64,000 nucleotides of DNA from Pyrrhosoma nymphula (GCA_963573305.1 OY754338.1:17730192-17794191); one strand, 5' to 3'. Shown: positions 22,285-35,705, numbered from the stretch's first letter. Program-made: numbers and translations. Notes: a model not told the origin generated them from the letters alone.

Positions 22285-23691
22285 TTAAGGACAGCTCAGG
22301 GGCGGTGGTCGGTTGGATGGAAGGCATGGATTTCGTCGGGGTGTGAGCGAGTGGTTATAGGGATGACAGCCGAGAACGCCGAGTTGTGCGGTTGGAGTGT
22401 CTCCCGGGAAGGCGGCGTCACTTAAAGTGGCTTTTATTTTTCAGCCGAGGCAAGGAGAATCCTCCGCTGCTAAGGGCGTGAACGGGGAAATAGGGGGAGT
22501 AGGAAAAAAGTGAGAGGTCCTGGCGTCGGAGAAGCGCGTGCTTTGGACGCCTAGGGAATACGGCTGAGAGTGGCGGGTCGGACGTCTGGGAACACCCCGA
22601 GCCAATGAAGGGAGCTAAGGGGAAGGAAGAGTGGAAGCAAGGTGCGAGGGGTTCAAGGGATACGAGAATCGAGGGTAGAGTTTCTCTGACGTCTTCTCTG
22701 CAACGATATCAAATAAAATTTCTACCTCGATTTTAATCATGCGATCCCAAGGTACGAAGAACCGCGAGAATCATCTTCAAATGGAGTTAAGTTGACGACG
22801 GATTCCATGAGGCACGTGGTCTATTGCTTGCTCCGCACAATTAATGTATAGATACTGCAGACGGAAATGAAAAATTCTACTGCTAAACGCGTTAACGGAG
22901 AACTGCCGCGTCAAATCTGAGTCACTAGAAATATCAGTGCGGTAGATAAAAATGTCGATTGCTGTTACATGCATACAAATTAAATATACTATTGTTCTTA
23001 GCAAGATTACTTCTTACTGGTTAAGTTGGACACACTCCATTACACTTGTCCAGTAGTTGCACAAAAACTGGCAAGAAAAAAAGCGCCGATCCTGAAATTG
23101 GGTTCAACTAATACGTACGAGAAATGTTGCAGTTTCTATGTTGCATGCATACATATCGCTTTACGAACATTCCTTTTGGGGTAGGTAAAGCAAAAAATCT
23201 AAATGATGCCAAGTCCTCCTATCCTTACATTATATCGATACATAGATTCATTCACGTCTCCTATTCTTAAGACTCCTGATATTTCTCCTCTTCAGAGTCT
23301 ATTCCACCACATTCACCCGTCACCTTAATGGTCTACGCCTTCCTGCCACATCATTCACTTCACTATCATATATCGGTTGAGTTCTTCAAGTCTGATCTAT
23401 TCTCACAATACATGTGAACCAAGCACGCTCATTGCAGCATTATCCATTCCAAATTCTTTCATAAACCGTCCTCTTTAGCACTATCCTTCATACTTTTCCC
23501 GTAAACACGTCTCAAATACCTCGTACCCAATACCCTCAGCTTACACTAATTCACATCCTAGCATACCCAAGTATCATAACAACGTTATTTAGTGCGCTTT
23601 ATTAAATTTAACTACGATTTTCGGGTATATCGGGTGAGTTTTCTGTAATCGAAATATTCTTTTTACTTCAAACTCATTATTTTAACCCTTT
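22285..23691. other. Region without recognisable gene
   Basis: 22290-22700 is GC- and purine-richer (GGCGG, GGGGAAGG words) but has no meaningful ORF. The rest is AT-rich. Possibly an old regulatory or repeat block; no call. Confidence 0.4.
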
Positions 23692-23837
23692 GGCTGCGGT
23701 CGATCTGCTGAGACTCGCCAGCCCCCGATTGGCAAAAAATTGAACGGTGGTTAAGAATGACCTTGCCAACGGAACGTAAGTTCACTGCAGTCAACCGACG
23801 AACGTAGCTGCTACGTTCACAGTAGCAAAAGGGTTAA
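23692..23837. mobile_element. piggyBac-type MITE (146 bp)
   Basis: TTAA at both ends (23692-23695 and 23834-23837), with termini CCCTTTGGCTGC on the left and the complement of CCCTTTTGCTAC on the right. The interior contains AACGTAGCTGCTACGTT-like palindromic sequence, reminiscent of the ACGTAG palindromes in the MITE at 5894. Confidence 0.75.
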
Positions 23838-24631
23838 GGGCTATATACTATCATAGAGTTTTAAATAATTATAAAGCCATTAATAAATATTTAATTATGA
23901 CAACTGTAGCAGTACTGGACAGCGATTGATACCGGAAAATTCGCCAAGCGCTGGCTATAACATAATACCGTGGACCTTCGCTCTCAAGGAAATCCTTATA
24001 AACGACTTTGCTAATAATTTCCAAAAAATTAGGGCTGGGGTTTTCCTGATGATCAACAGTAGTGTATGTGGTGGATTTTAAAAGTACTTTTCCCTACCCA
24101 AGTTATCTATAACAGACTTCTGAAGCATTACCAAACGAAAAGTCAAACAGTTTTTTACCTTAGTCACTGATGATAACATGATTATACTAGTCTGTTTATT
24201 CTATAAATCATGTGGAGAATGCTCAGAGAAAGAATGATTGTCAGAAGTAGTAATTAATGTATTTGAGAGAAACATGGATGTGCCGCGAGAAAACGATAAA
24301 GCGTTTACTAAGTTAATTCAGGCCCTCGATCTTCCAAAACGGTGGTCGGAGGTTTCAGCCTTTTTCGTTTAGGATGAAGAAATAAAGACCCTGCAATTGT
24401 ATCGAATGTAAATATTATGACACTTTGCAACCGTTCTTCACTATTTCGATTTATTCATCGGAAACCTCAGACTTAGTGCCATTAGTATAGAGCTTTTAGT
24501 CCTTGTACCCATCTTTCTTGCATTTTTACTTCGGAAGTCGAATCAAACGGTATGGGGACGGAGCCTTATCTGTGCTATAACTATTCTCGGATTCCGTAAG
24601 GCTTTCCAGAAGTCTTGATAACGCTTATACC
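23838..24631. other. Region without recognisable feature
   Basis: AT-rich; nothing identified on either strand. Confidence 0.5.
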
Positions 24632-24923
24632 GCATTTAGACATTCGCACGAGTGGCGAGGCGAATCGCGAGGCGAATCGCGAGGCGAGTGGCGAGGCAAA
24701 TGTGTAGTCGGTTCACTCGTCATTCGCCTCGTCGCGTCGCTCGCCTCGCCGCTCGTAGCGCTAGAAGCGGTCTTTGTGGACGAGTCAAAGGCTTGTGGGG
24801 ACGAGACGAACACTCGGCGAGTGTGTAAACAGTCATTCGCGTTGTGGGGACGAACGCACGAATGCCACTCGCGAATGTCGGCGAGTGACGAGAGGCGAAT
24901 CACGAGCGCGAATGTGTAAATGC
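24632..24923. mobile_element. GC-rich TIR element with internal repeats
   Basis: Termini GCATTTAGACATTCGC (left) and the complement of GCATTTACACATTCGC (right), about 292 bp apart. Inside, the words GGCGAATCGCGA and GGCGAGTG recur on both strands and GGGGACGA occurs three times. Strikingly CpG-rich against an AT-rich background. Its minus ORF of 92 codons (S/T/R/H-rich) is a composition artefact. Confidence 0.6.
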
Positions 24924-26725
24924 GCTATTTACTATCAGAGTGTTTGAAGAAACAATTATTGTTTAGCATTTCCATAAATATCGGTGATACTTTGTTCTAC
25001 TTTAAATTTTCTACAGTGTGTTTTTACTGATGCCACGGATCATCTTTGTAAACTGTTTAATTTAGTAAACAGATCTACTTTGGTGGCTAAAAAAATACTT
25101 GTTGCATATTCTAAGTGTGGTCATTAAAGTGTAAAATACCGTACCTTTATCGTACTAGTACCGTTGTACAAAATTACGTTTTTTCAGACTTACTTATCCT
25201 TATGATGTTGGGCATAAGATGTTTGAAAACTAGCAGCATAAATGTAAAAGAATTGATATGAAATTGAGGCAAAGTAAATTCATGGTGAACTTCGTTATTA
25301 CAGAAAAAATGATGGGATGCAAAACGAAAGCGTTCCATTTTCAGCATGCTGTGTTTTGAAAACCTAACTTTTAGAAATGACAAGCCAAAGTATTTTGTGT
25401 GGACAATTTCTTTGTTGTAAAATCACAAAATCTAAACGATAGGAAGATTAGATACCATCCATAACTAAATATAAAGGGACAGGCTCGACGTTTAATGAGA
25501 TAGTTTCTCGATAAGATATCAAACGACCATTGGAGATAAAACGAAATGCTTTGAGTAAATGTAGATTAAATACAAATTTATACATATATATGGTCACCAA
25601 CTCAAAAAAAGTATGAAAAAATATCCTCTATGATAGCATCTGCTGCATCAAATACACTCATGCGGTCATAAAGATAACTGTTTAAGGACATTTGAAAAGT
25701 GTTTTTAACTGTTTAACTTTGATGCAAAAAACGTTTTCTAGCAATAATTGAGAGAAAAGTTTCTTATAAAGATGATTTTTTATAATTCAGCGGGCTTCGT
25801 GCGAGAGTTTTCATTTTTTTGTAAAAGTCTCTCCTTCCATTAAAACGTCACAAAAAAGTAAACTCAAGATTTTAATAGGATAGTTTGTCAAAAAAACCAT
25901 GAGGCAATATGTATGCGGATATAATTTTGTGAAATGAAAGTAAAGGCGTGAAGATAATAATTAAGAAGACAATTATTACACTTTGTCATCTTTTGAAGCA
26001 AAACGTCTATTATACTTAAACTAATGATGAACATCTGCGCTGATATGACAAGAGGCGAAGGGATATCGTCCTTCTTCTATTTAATTTCAATAAAAAATAT
26101 TTAAAAAGAAGGGAAAGAAATTTCGCGCTAATATTCTATTATATAATTTAACCGTAGGTCACAATTCGGTTCCAAATATAAATACCTCAGGAACTGCAAG
26201 GGTGCAGTGCATGAGCATCTCAACGGTTTTTTTTGAGAAAATGTTTGTCATCTCATATTTTTTCGATATTTGAAAGTGGCGAATTCGTTCTCGCAACAAA
26301 AGTCAGTCAGCAATCAGCGTTATAAATCATAATAGAAATTTTTAGAGTTGTAAAAAGCATCAAAAATAAATGATGAAGCAAGAAGATGGAAGAAGTTTTC
26401 TAATTATTGTAGTCAATAACTGTTGAGAAGGCATAGGTGACGCAATGTACATTCGTCGCACATACAGGAAGCGTTTGCAGCTGCTGATGCAAAAGTATTT
26501 GGTAGTAAAGTGTGACTTGAACAACCCAGTATATCTCAGAAATGAAGGGCCTGAATCTATGTGTAATTTAAAAGTGAATGGAATCGGTTGTAACTATGTG
26601 AAAATTTATCATGCATGAAAATGAAGAAATATTTAAAATTTTCGCAGAGGTTTTTATTTGGTACTATCGCTTTTAACGCATAGATGACATCCTCGCGCAT
26701 AAAATATTTTATACACGTCCAAGGA
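24924..26725. other. Region without recognisable feature
   Basis: AT-rich; no domain, TIR or LINE sequence recognised. Confidence 0.5.
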
Positions 26726-27080
26726 TTCATCTACATCTACGAAATACCGAGCAAGCCACGTCCAGGGTGCGAGGCATTGTGTGATTCCATATCCGGTATG
26801 CATTAAAAAAAACACTGTTGTCGTTCATGTTCTCAGAAGGAATAGGAGGGGATAGATTATACTTCCTTGTGGTACACCGGATTTCACGTAAGCAGAATTG
26901 GACATGACTCCGTCTATAATTAAACGTTATTTACGACCCTGTAAGAACTTATTAATACAGCTTATGATATTAAAATCTGCAACATAGGATTCGCACTTCA
27001 CGAGTAATTTGCTTTGAGGCACCTTACAAAATCCATGACAGTTTTAATCTACAATCGCCCATGTCTAGAAACCCCATTAT
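26726..27080 (-). pseudogene. LINE fragment, minus strand (RT plus 3' end)
   Basis: Minus strand from about 27008: LLVKCESYVADFNIISCIN, KFLQGRK, stop, RLIIDGVMSNSAYVK, then SGVPQGSIIYPLLFLLRT. This is the RT stretch that leads into the conserved VPQGS/PLLF block. Only tens of bases later the element jumps to its 3' terminus (CACCCTGGACGTGGCTTG, then GTAGATGTAGATG at 26726-26740). About 1 kb including FADD is therefore deleted. One stop in the RT; a dead copy of a relative of the 60 kb LINE. Confidence 0.85.
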
Positions 27081-27439
27081 CGAACTTTCAATTATGTGTC
27101 CAAGTGTCTTACGCAAGATCGATAAAGTTACATGGTAACGTAGATAATGGTATATAAGACAAGTTTTATAAACGCAGGACCTCAATTTAATACTATTACC
27201 TATTAATTCCAGTAAAAGATAAAAATCTTTCGTATTCCTTTTTAAGCGTCTTTCACCATTGATAAATATTACTCCAATGTTTAGCGCCCTTATTATTGTT
27301 CAAATCAACCTCATTTACACACAATGTTTGCAACTTTCTACTTTAAAACATTCTGGTTTACTAAGAAGACCTGAGGGTAAGATGTGAGAAGCACCACTCA
27401 GTCTACATCTTATTGACTCCGGAGTAAACTTCATTTCTC

Positions 27440-27470
27440 TATATTTTACGCTTAACTTCACAAGTCAGCA
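27440..27470 (+). promoter_or_regulatory. Possible TATA plus initiator
   Basis: TATATTTT at 27440 and GTCAGCA with A at 27467, spaced as a TATA-initiator pair, about 120 nt ahead of the signal-peptide ORF. Weak consensus matches; inference. Confidence 0.2.
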
Positions 27471-27588
27471 GCACTTATTTCTCATCAGTTCGTCTTATCC
27501 AGAGCTCTAAATCAGCTCAAATCTTTATTCTTCGTGGTTTCCGTAAACTTGGCATCACTATAAATTCAATTTTGAGGGGAATAAGAAA

Positions 27589-27693
27589 ATGAAGATAAAC
27601 GTGGTATTCTTGGCGAGCGTAATTTGTCTAGCGGCAGTCCAGAGAGCTGGACGAGGGGTTGGCAACGGATCCAGAGGGTTATATCAGGGGTAG
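27589..27693 (+). CDS. Putative secreted-peptide ORF or first exon
   Basis: A 34-codon ORF in a good insect start context (AAAATG). It begins MKINVVFLASVICLAAV: a Lys, a hydrophobic core and small residues, as in a secretory signal peptide, with cleavage plausible near QRAG. The remaining residues are RGVGNGSRGLYQG, Gly/Arg-rich. In arthropods the signal peptide of small secreted proteins is often in a short first exon, so the true protein may continue by splicing; a weak GT donor candidate is at GGG|GTAGCG near the stop. No downstream exon was recognised. It could be a chance ORF. Confidence 0.25.
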   Translation: MKINVVFLASVICLAAVQRAGRGVGNGSRGLYQG

Positions 27694-30600
27694 CGAGCCC
27701 ACCCATGGATTTCCCCATCGGATACACTTAAAAGACTTCCCCAAGGGAGTAAATATACTTAAGGAGTTGGATAAGGCATGTCGTCCGTTGGCCATTGGTC
27801 AATTTACTTTCTAATTTACTTATTGTTCTTATGAACTTTTTCTTCACTTAACCCTTAGAATAAAAATATTTTTTCTCACTCTGTTGAGGGTTTAAAGTTT
27901 TTGTTACAGGTGTCATTTTATAGCTTATATATTTTCAAGCTTGAGTTTTCTAGACTCAATAATTTTTTTGAATTGTAAGCACAGTGACCAGGTGATTAAA
28001 AAATGCTTTTCCGAGCCCCGAGATTGGTTTTTCGAGATAACTTGAAATTAAGCAAAATTACTATTTAGAAATTGGCGATCGATATGCAGTCCGGCTTTGC
28101 GCGTCGCAAATTGAAGGTGGGCAAGTGAAGATGGAAAAAAATGAATGCAAAGTGTTTAGGCTTATGTACAATGCCAACGAGTCGAAGCATTTTAAGTCTC
28201 TCAAGTATGATTGTAAACTGTTTTAATTTTCACATAAGCAAATGGTCGCTTAAATGTCATTCTGATCTATATAATATAAGTTCTATATAATAATATAAGT
28301 ATATATATATAAGTTCTTTAAATTTGCTTTGAAAATTTTTCTATGCAAAGTGTCAATGCTAAACAACATCCGCATAGTTTTATGCATAGATAAAATATGA
28401 TCATTGAAACCAAAGCCTAGGAAAGCTCTTGTGTTATTAAATAATTTTAGTTTTAATCCAATAAAAATTCCTTATCTCAGCAAACATGGAAAGCACGACT
28501 GACATAAATATTTTTCATTTTGAAACAAAGCTTGCGAACATGACTAATTATGTGGTGAGCACTGTGTGTAGAACAAGCCATAGTTGAGTTATTCGGAAAA
28601 TTCAATGCTGATGTAAGACTGTTCAACATCTCACCTGAAAACGCGGTTTGAGGTAATTTTTCTTTTCATGTCCGCAACTGTGGTAAGATATAATTCTTTT
28701 CTAATTCGAGGCTTAAATGTGTATAATTGCATGTAACCTTGAAATATTATTGCATTTTCGGCGCCTATTGCAGAACCTTTGCGAAAACATTTGCATTTTC
28801 TTGTTAGGATGAATTGATTAACTGAGTTAGCAAGCAATTCTATTACTTGTGATAATTTAATCCTTTATTTATATTCCTGTTAGTGCCTAGCTCGATATTC
28901 TTCTCCAAGATACTTTTTCTCAAGAACTTGCTCCACCCTATGATTACCGACTATAATTTTTATCGAAAAGGCTAGCAGTTGTGATGGTTTTCTTTTTCTG
29001 ACAGGATATCTCTAAAGTCAAATTTCTGCTATTTTTACTGAACTCTTAGAGTAATTGTGACAGGTCATCCTTCTTCTAAGCAGTTATCACTACGTCGTCA
29101 CATTACTATTTTATAGTTATATTGTATTTTCCCATCTTTTACCCCTTCTTAGAATTTAAAATGCAACTAAGTTCGTCATTACTTTAAACCACAGGCAGCT
29201 TAACGAGTTGCCTTGTCTTATTTCCGTACATTCTAATGAAAGAGAAGATATTACTCCTTAGCTTTATATTCTTATATTTAACTTATTTCCGAATCGAGTT
29301 TTTATCAGCTGTATTTACTTTTTCATGAACAAAACGGATACTAACTTGATATTTTATCGAGTATAGTGATCAAAATGATTTTATGACGATTTAATCATAC
29401 AAAATGGCAATATACGCCCTGGTTTTGTTACTGAATAGAGCCATCATAGCATTATTTTTGAGTAAAATGGAGGAAAAGATCTATCACACTGAATAATTTA
29501 AAACGTGTACTACGATATCAAGCAAAACCAACAAGTGAAGTAGGGCTGCGAAAAACTTGGTTCCAAGAAGCTTATCTATAATTTTTATCATCCATTCCTT
29601 AAATACATAAAAACAACGATGAACAAGTTAATCACATTTTCCAACAATGCTACCATTATTTACGTAATACTTCTCCATTATTAATCGTCGTTTGAGTTTA
29701 GAAATATTGATTACATCATTTCCTTCACGTTTTTTTGAAACTACATTCCATCACTACCGAAGAAATCTCTTCAGTTATTTTTTAATATAATGATGTCGCT
29801 TGCAATATTCTCTTTAACTACAATACTTTCACATAATAAATAACGTAATAATGTAATGTGAAAATGAAGAACAAAAGGGGAGTGGGTTCTTGACCAGGCA
29901 CAAGTCTGAGGTCAAAAGGACGGGTCGAAATTTATCATTATATGCACTGGCTGGCATTAATCACATTTAAAAGCCATGACTTTATCTGCAACTTATTTCT
30001 TGATAGTCTAAGCAAGTCGGCTGACGAAGCCGATCAACCTCATTTTTTAATAATGCTAGGAGCATATCAAGGCTCATATTCGATCAAGGTAAATATCAAA
30101 ATACGCGTTCTGGGAAGGGTGAATTAATTAATTAAGGAAGAACTAGGACAAGGTGCGCGTTGAAATTCAACGAGAAGATAAAAAACTGAAATCGTGGCTT
30201 AGAGTTTAAAAAAATCCCCATGCATAGTCAAATTACGGTAAAACACTCTAATGGCCGTAAAAAGAGACCTTTCACGGCCATTGAAGCGTTTTTCCTTGCT
30301 GTGCTACGTAAGAGGTCGTAGAGCTCATCCTTCCCATATGTTAGCCACGTGAAGTAGTCGTTAACCAAGGAAGAGGAAGGAGTGATAAATATCCCGGCTA
30401 AAATCTCACTATAATTCAGGCCTCAGGCATAGTATCATATTTAAAGCTCAATAGGAACGTGGTTTCCCAGGAAATAATTTTTTTGTTGAAATGGTGAAAA
30501 AATAGACACCTTTGAACCCTAAAACGCAACTTTGAAGACTAATAGATGAATAAAAAATATTGAAAGCAAGAATATCGAAAGAAAGAAAGAAGAAAAGAAG

Positions 30601-32494
30601 AGAAAAATATAGCAAACACAAGATAAAAATATTGGAATATTGTTTTCGGCTTTTTCCATATTTTTGTTTTGTTAAATTTTCTTTAAGCCATCAAATAGTG
30701 AAAGCTTCAACCCATCTTAAACTGCCTGTGTACTTTTAAATAGCCATAGAAAAAACCCTGGATCTAACTCTATAATTCTTTTTAATTTGGCTAAAAGCTA
30801 TTTTGTATACATGGGTTATATGTGGTTTTTATTATTTTAACGCTAAATTGATAGGTCAAAACTTGTATTTGTTCCAAATTTTAATTTTCTAGGTTAACTG
30901 AAAGTCCATCAACCGGGCCTGACTGATAAACTTCAGTGAATTAGTAATATACATGCACGCTTTTTGCACTTTTAGTATTAGCATAAAAATGCATGGAATT
31001 CGAAATAACTGTTTTAAATTATTGCCTATTGAAGTTTATTTATAGGCGAACTATGACGTATTCGGCTCCTACAAAATATTATTATCTTTATTATTAATAA
31101 CGAATTATCAATGAATAAACAGGTAATATGTAAACTTAAAAGATAACTCCTTCATTTTATTATACGGAGTTCTCACGTTCAACACTTATAAGTTCACGTA
31201 AGTTCAGCCCCGCGAGAGAACTTAAACTTGAGGTACGAGTCATATCGAAAATTCACATGTAAAAGTTGTAAGGTCGCTTAAATATCCTAATAATCTGCAT
31301 TAAACCACTCGTAAATAACCACTGAGCCTTATTGCCTCCTGTCCCAACTTTTGTTTGCAACTTATGGTTTCGCGGTCAACGGGTAACAATGGTTTGGGAC
31401 TCTGCAATGTAATCTGATAGTCCAGAGATAACATCTTTGCGGACTGGAGATTCCACTCCCCTCCACTCTCTACGGAGGCGATCCCAGCGGTAGATCCCTG
31501 GAACTTAACTGGCGCGACGGTTAATCTGTGAATTCAAATCGAATGAAACAGCCTTAAAAATTTATTCCAAGGCATGTGGGAAGCTAGATTGAGCCAGCGC
31601 ATCTAAATGCCAAAAGTTATCACATATTTTATTTTTAACTTTAAATTTTATCAACTTTTAACTTTTTATTCCAATAAGAAAGCAGTAAAATGTGAACGTT
31701 ATCTTAGTATTTAAAGTTGTCAATTGTTTTTCTCTCCCTGGTAATATCAAATAAGCGTCAACGATGTGAGCGATGGTTAATGCAAACCTTTTGAGAAATT
31801 CTGCCGTGAAAATAAAAAAACCTTTAGATACACAATTTGCCTTGAATATATTTAGTACTTCTATTAGCTTCGCTATGCTGTATCAACTTCATGAAATTAT
31901 TACTTTAGTCTAATATGTAGTGTAATTTACGGAAGATGGTTCAGACTGACGAAACCAGGTGAAGTTATAATGACAAAAAACATTTTGTGATAATTGCAAA
32001 TATTTATTTATGCATAATTATGTTTCAACATTGTGTTATGATTTTAATTCTTGCGATAATTGTTATGTTGTACGGTATTTAAAAAAGTTTATTGTGATGA
32101 TTGCATATTTTCATTTATGTATATTTTATGCTTCATTGTTGCTTAGGGGTTAATATTTCTTGAGATTATTTTTTATATACTGTCAACTTTGATGCTCTGA
32201 AGTCGAAAAAAAATGTTAATGTCGTTTTACTTAATTTTACTTGTATATATCCACTCATAGAGGTCTCTTTTATTAGACTTTCGAGACAATGCACATCAAG
32301 ATAATGTTTTTCAAGTTCTATTATTATTTTTATTCAAGACTATAGCAGGTTTAATCTCAATATGTATTAGTAATGATGAAGTACCCTTATATAAAAATTC
32401 TATGGTAATTATTCCTTTGTAAATTGTATTGATGTTGATGTGTTAAATGATCTATTAAATGTGATTGTTGTAACCTCATGTATTTCTTCTTATG
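27694..32494. other. Long region without recognisable gene
   Basis: AT-rich, low-information DNA with an AT microsatellite around 28270-28315 (ATATAAG/TATATA units). The ORFs at 28631 and 29942 show no domain. Confidence 0.5.
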
Positions 32495-32537
32495 TTGCCC
32501 TGATGATGGAATTCATTAAATTCCGAAACGTTGGCAA
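32495..32537 (+). ncRNA. Hammerhead ribozyme, isolated (family D)
   Basis: Stem I TTGCC/GGCAA (5 perfect pairs, 32495-32499 with 32533-32537), CTGATGA, stem II GGAATT/AATTCC with loop CATTA, then GAAACGTT with cleavage triplet GUU. Stem III is the self-complementary ACGT. All invariant core bases are present and two helices are perfect, making this the best-folded hammerhead in the window. No PLE coding sequence lies within several kb, so it is a solo ribozyme or an old terminal remnant. Confidence 0.8.
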
Positions 32538-33265
32538 AGGATGATATTTTGATTGCCTAAGCTGACATATACTCGCTATTTGAATTAACTTAATATGTGT
32601 AAAATAAATATTATAATTTGAAGTTTTCTTGATTCAGTCTCAAGTGGCTTCTACATTTCTGTCATTGACACTGGCATAATATACCCCGTTTTTATCATTA
32701 GTTTTAGCTTATATTTAGAAGCAGTCCCACGTAAGTACCTTCATAATGCGAGAAGACAAAGCCCACTAGTGCATATATAGCGACGTATTTTCGAGAAAAA
32801 GACCGGCTTTTAAAAGTTTTGAACTTAATTTTTTTCTCACAGCTTCCATGCAAAAGAGAATAATAAAAATAAATGACAGAGTGCCGATTATTTGGCGGAA
32901 ACTATTAATTTTAACGAATGGGCGCCATGATCGATCAACTATGGGGTAAAATTCCTCACGCCACAATCAAATCTAATACTGTAGCCTTTCTATAAAGAAC
33001 TTCTGAATGAGATTTTCTGTCCCACTAATGACCACCATCCGATGAAAAAAATAAACCATTTCGTCGTTTTTGGTTCAAGTGTAATAGTTCGAAATCATCA
33101 TGATGTAGATAATAAGCTAGGAAAGAATAAAAGCAAGTAATGGTCTCATTGCGAAAACTCTTAACTTATACCTTGTGGATGAAAAGAATAACTCGAACAT
33201 GTTTTGGCAATCGGACAAATAATCTTCGAACTTAAAGCAATACTATCAAAAACTAATTTTAAATG
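32538..33265. other. Region without recognisable feature
   Basis: AT-rich; only a 66-codon ORF without domain. Confidence 0.5.
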
Positions 33266-33474
33266 CCGTTTTACACGATGAAAGATTTTGTACAAATGAA
33301 TGTACGTGAGATTGTACGTTTGTCTCAACGATTTTAGAACTGGTTCTATTTTCCGCTCAGGCATTGAGACTTTCGCACAAGCGTTCATAGAATTTGCCGC
33401 TTTACACGATAGATTTTGCCTCATGCAAGAGTTCACGGAAGAGTTTATACAAACAAATGTACCGTGTAAAACGG
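33266..33474. mobile_element. MITE with CCGTTTTACACG termini
   Basis: Perfect 12 bp inverted ends CCGTTTTACACG (33266-33277 and 33463-33474). A further imperfect inward match (ACAAATGAATGTAC / ACAAACAAATGTACC) lies just inside. Non-coding, 209 bp. No clear target duplication. Confidence 0.65.
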
Positions 33475-35206
33475 ACTTAAGGCATTATGCCATTTAAATA
33501 GAATAACAGAATACAAATACTACTTACGCTGCTTTTGCCTTGAATAATGAAAAATAACGGTTAAAATGTATCATGAATTCACGTATTAGATTTCAAAACA
33601 AATAAACAATATATCATCATGAACAAAATAAATTCACTCATCTGTTTGAGAAAATTTGAAGATTAAAATTTACTTTGCGTACCATCATCAAAACATGTTT
33701 CATGATGAACACATTTAACTTTTTAAAAATGTTGTTATTAGAAACAAAATTTCAGGATATTTACATAATTGCTGTATTTTACTTAGGCAAATTGATCACT
33801 CAAATATTGTAATCACTCGCAGGAAGTGACCTCATTTGAGGTAAAACGAATGTACGTTGAAAATAAAATTAGATATTTGTGATTGTTGGTAAAGATTATC
33901 TTGTACTCCCGTAAACAAATTCGAGTACGTAGGGATAAACCGCAGTATGATAGTGATATGCCCAAGTGACAGACGGGATAAGTGGCTATTCAAATATTCC
34001 ACGGCCCACAAGGTTATTTAAACTTATGAGTAATACCAAATCTGCAACAACCTCAGCTTAAGTTTAAGTTTTGGCACGATCATAATACGGCTTGCACGGT
34101 TAAAAATTATGATGAGTATTATGAATTGATTCATTGATCGCAATCAATATCACGGCAGATGCATTACTTTATATTTACTCTTCCTAAGAAACGCGTTGTG
34201 TAATCCTTTCATAGAACACTAAGTAACTGACATAACTGTATATATTTAGGAATCTTAGCAATATTTCTCCCGTTAGTGCTTGAACAACAGTACACAACTG
34301 TATTTGAAACAACACTGTTTGAAATACAATTACAAAACAATAATTACACCCAAATATATTCCGATAATTCACCTTTATGGTAGTTACAATGGAAAGCAAA
34401 GCTTGTGGTCTATCTCACCCTAATACCTAGTACCACTCCTATTTCATTCACACTCATTTTTGGCACTATGATTACACCTTCATATACTACTGAAATTCAC
34501 CCACTGCTGTTAAAACAGACATTCACCATTCCAAATTTAGATTGAGGGAGTAGTATTAAATATAAGAATGCTCTTTACCGATGCTAACACATATAAGAAC
34601 TTCCAAAGACGACTTAATTCTACAGAAAACTAAGTATTCTTTAAACGACTTTGTTTTAAGTTGTAAAATTAATCTGTATTTCATCAGAATCATATGTCAT
34701 CAAAACTATTTTCTTAACTGGATGAAGGTATCTAGTATCTATTTTCACCTGGTATTTGGCCTCATGAGTTGCTTTTTCACACCTTACTCTGCTGAAATCC
34801 TAAAGGTGATGAGAGACGTTGAATGAAATATGTCACGTATTACCCATCTAAATTCGCAGGTCCTGTGTAACATGGCCTTCGAAACGTCGGATGGACATTC
34901 GAGAGACTTTTTATATTCTCTATTCACCAGAAAAGCCAGAAGTCTATCACATTTCATTCAGTTCAGGAATATTTTAAGAAGTGCAACACTGAATACAGGA
35001 ACGTGAAAAACTACTTATTATCAGACCAATCAACGCTAATAAACAGATTTATCACATTCTCCTTTTTATGGACTGCAGTAAAGGCAATAATAATGCAATT
35101 CAAAGCAACAAAATCAATGTATACGGCAGAATTGAAAGAAAAAAGAGCACAGTTCATATGTTTGGACCATCGGCGCTTAACAAAAGGAGGACGGGAGTTT
35201 CGCACT
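33475..35206. other. Region without recognisable feature
   Basis: AT-rich; ORFs up to 81 codons without domain. Nothing supported. Confidence 0.5.
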
Positions 35207-35597
35207 ACCTAGAAGGACGGGCATGGGTCATTTTGACCCAAAATGTTTTTCAGCATCAAATAGCTACTTTTTTCTAACGGTACTTAGTTTTTTCCACAAA
35301 TGACATTAAGAAGGCCTTATCTACACATCGTTAGAAATAACAATTATTTTTTCTAATTGATTGTTTAAAATTAAAATTATTTCAGCTGATCCTCTTCAGC
35401 AGTGCTGATCTTAGGCTATTCTCAAGCATAGCAGTTTGAAAATAAAGGCGCCAGACAGAATATTTTGCAAATTTTGATACATATTTTTTACTTGATAAAT
35501 ATTAATTTTACATAACCTTGTTCAAATAAAAAATATATGTAAAAAGCACATCAACACTCAAAAATGTACATGTGCACATATTTGAAAAGATGTAAGA

Positions 35598-35705
35598 TCA
35601 CTTTTTTGCATAACTTGCACATATGGTTATTTTTTCAGCACAGTTTCCACAAGCACTTCTATTGCATTGTGGACATAGAGTGGCAGTTTTGCTTGTGGAA
35701 TTTTT
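35598..35705 (-). pseudogene. piggyBac transposase C-terminal Cys-rich domain
   Basis: Minus-strand frame KIPQAKTATLCPQCNR followed by SACGNCAEKITICASYAKK and a stop. The CxxC...CxxC spacing after a KT is the zinc-binding C-terminal domain of piggyBac transposases, which helps bind the element ends. One expected Cys is Tyr (CASY). The catalytic Asp region is not recognisable; between 35.7 and 36.7 kb the sequence is unrelated or too decayed. Confidence 0.6.

Noticed and set aside
24040..24200. Two CTGATGAT words on the plus strand
   Set aside because: Neither is followed by a GAAA box at usable distance.
35380..35420. CTGAAGA with nearby GAAA on the minus strand
   Set aside because: No room for a stem II and no pairing flanks; chance match.
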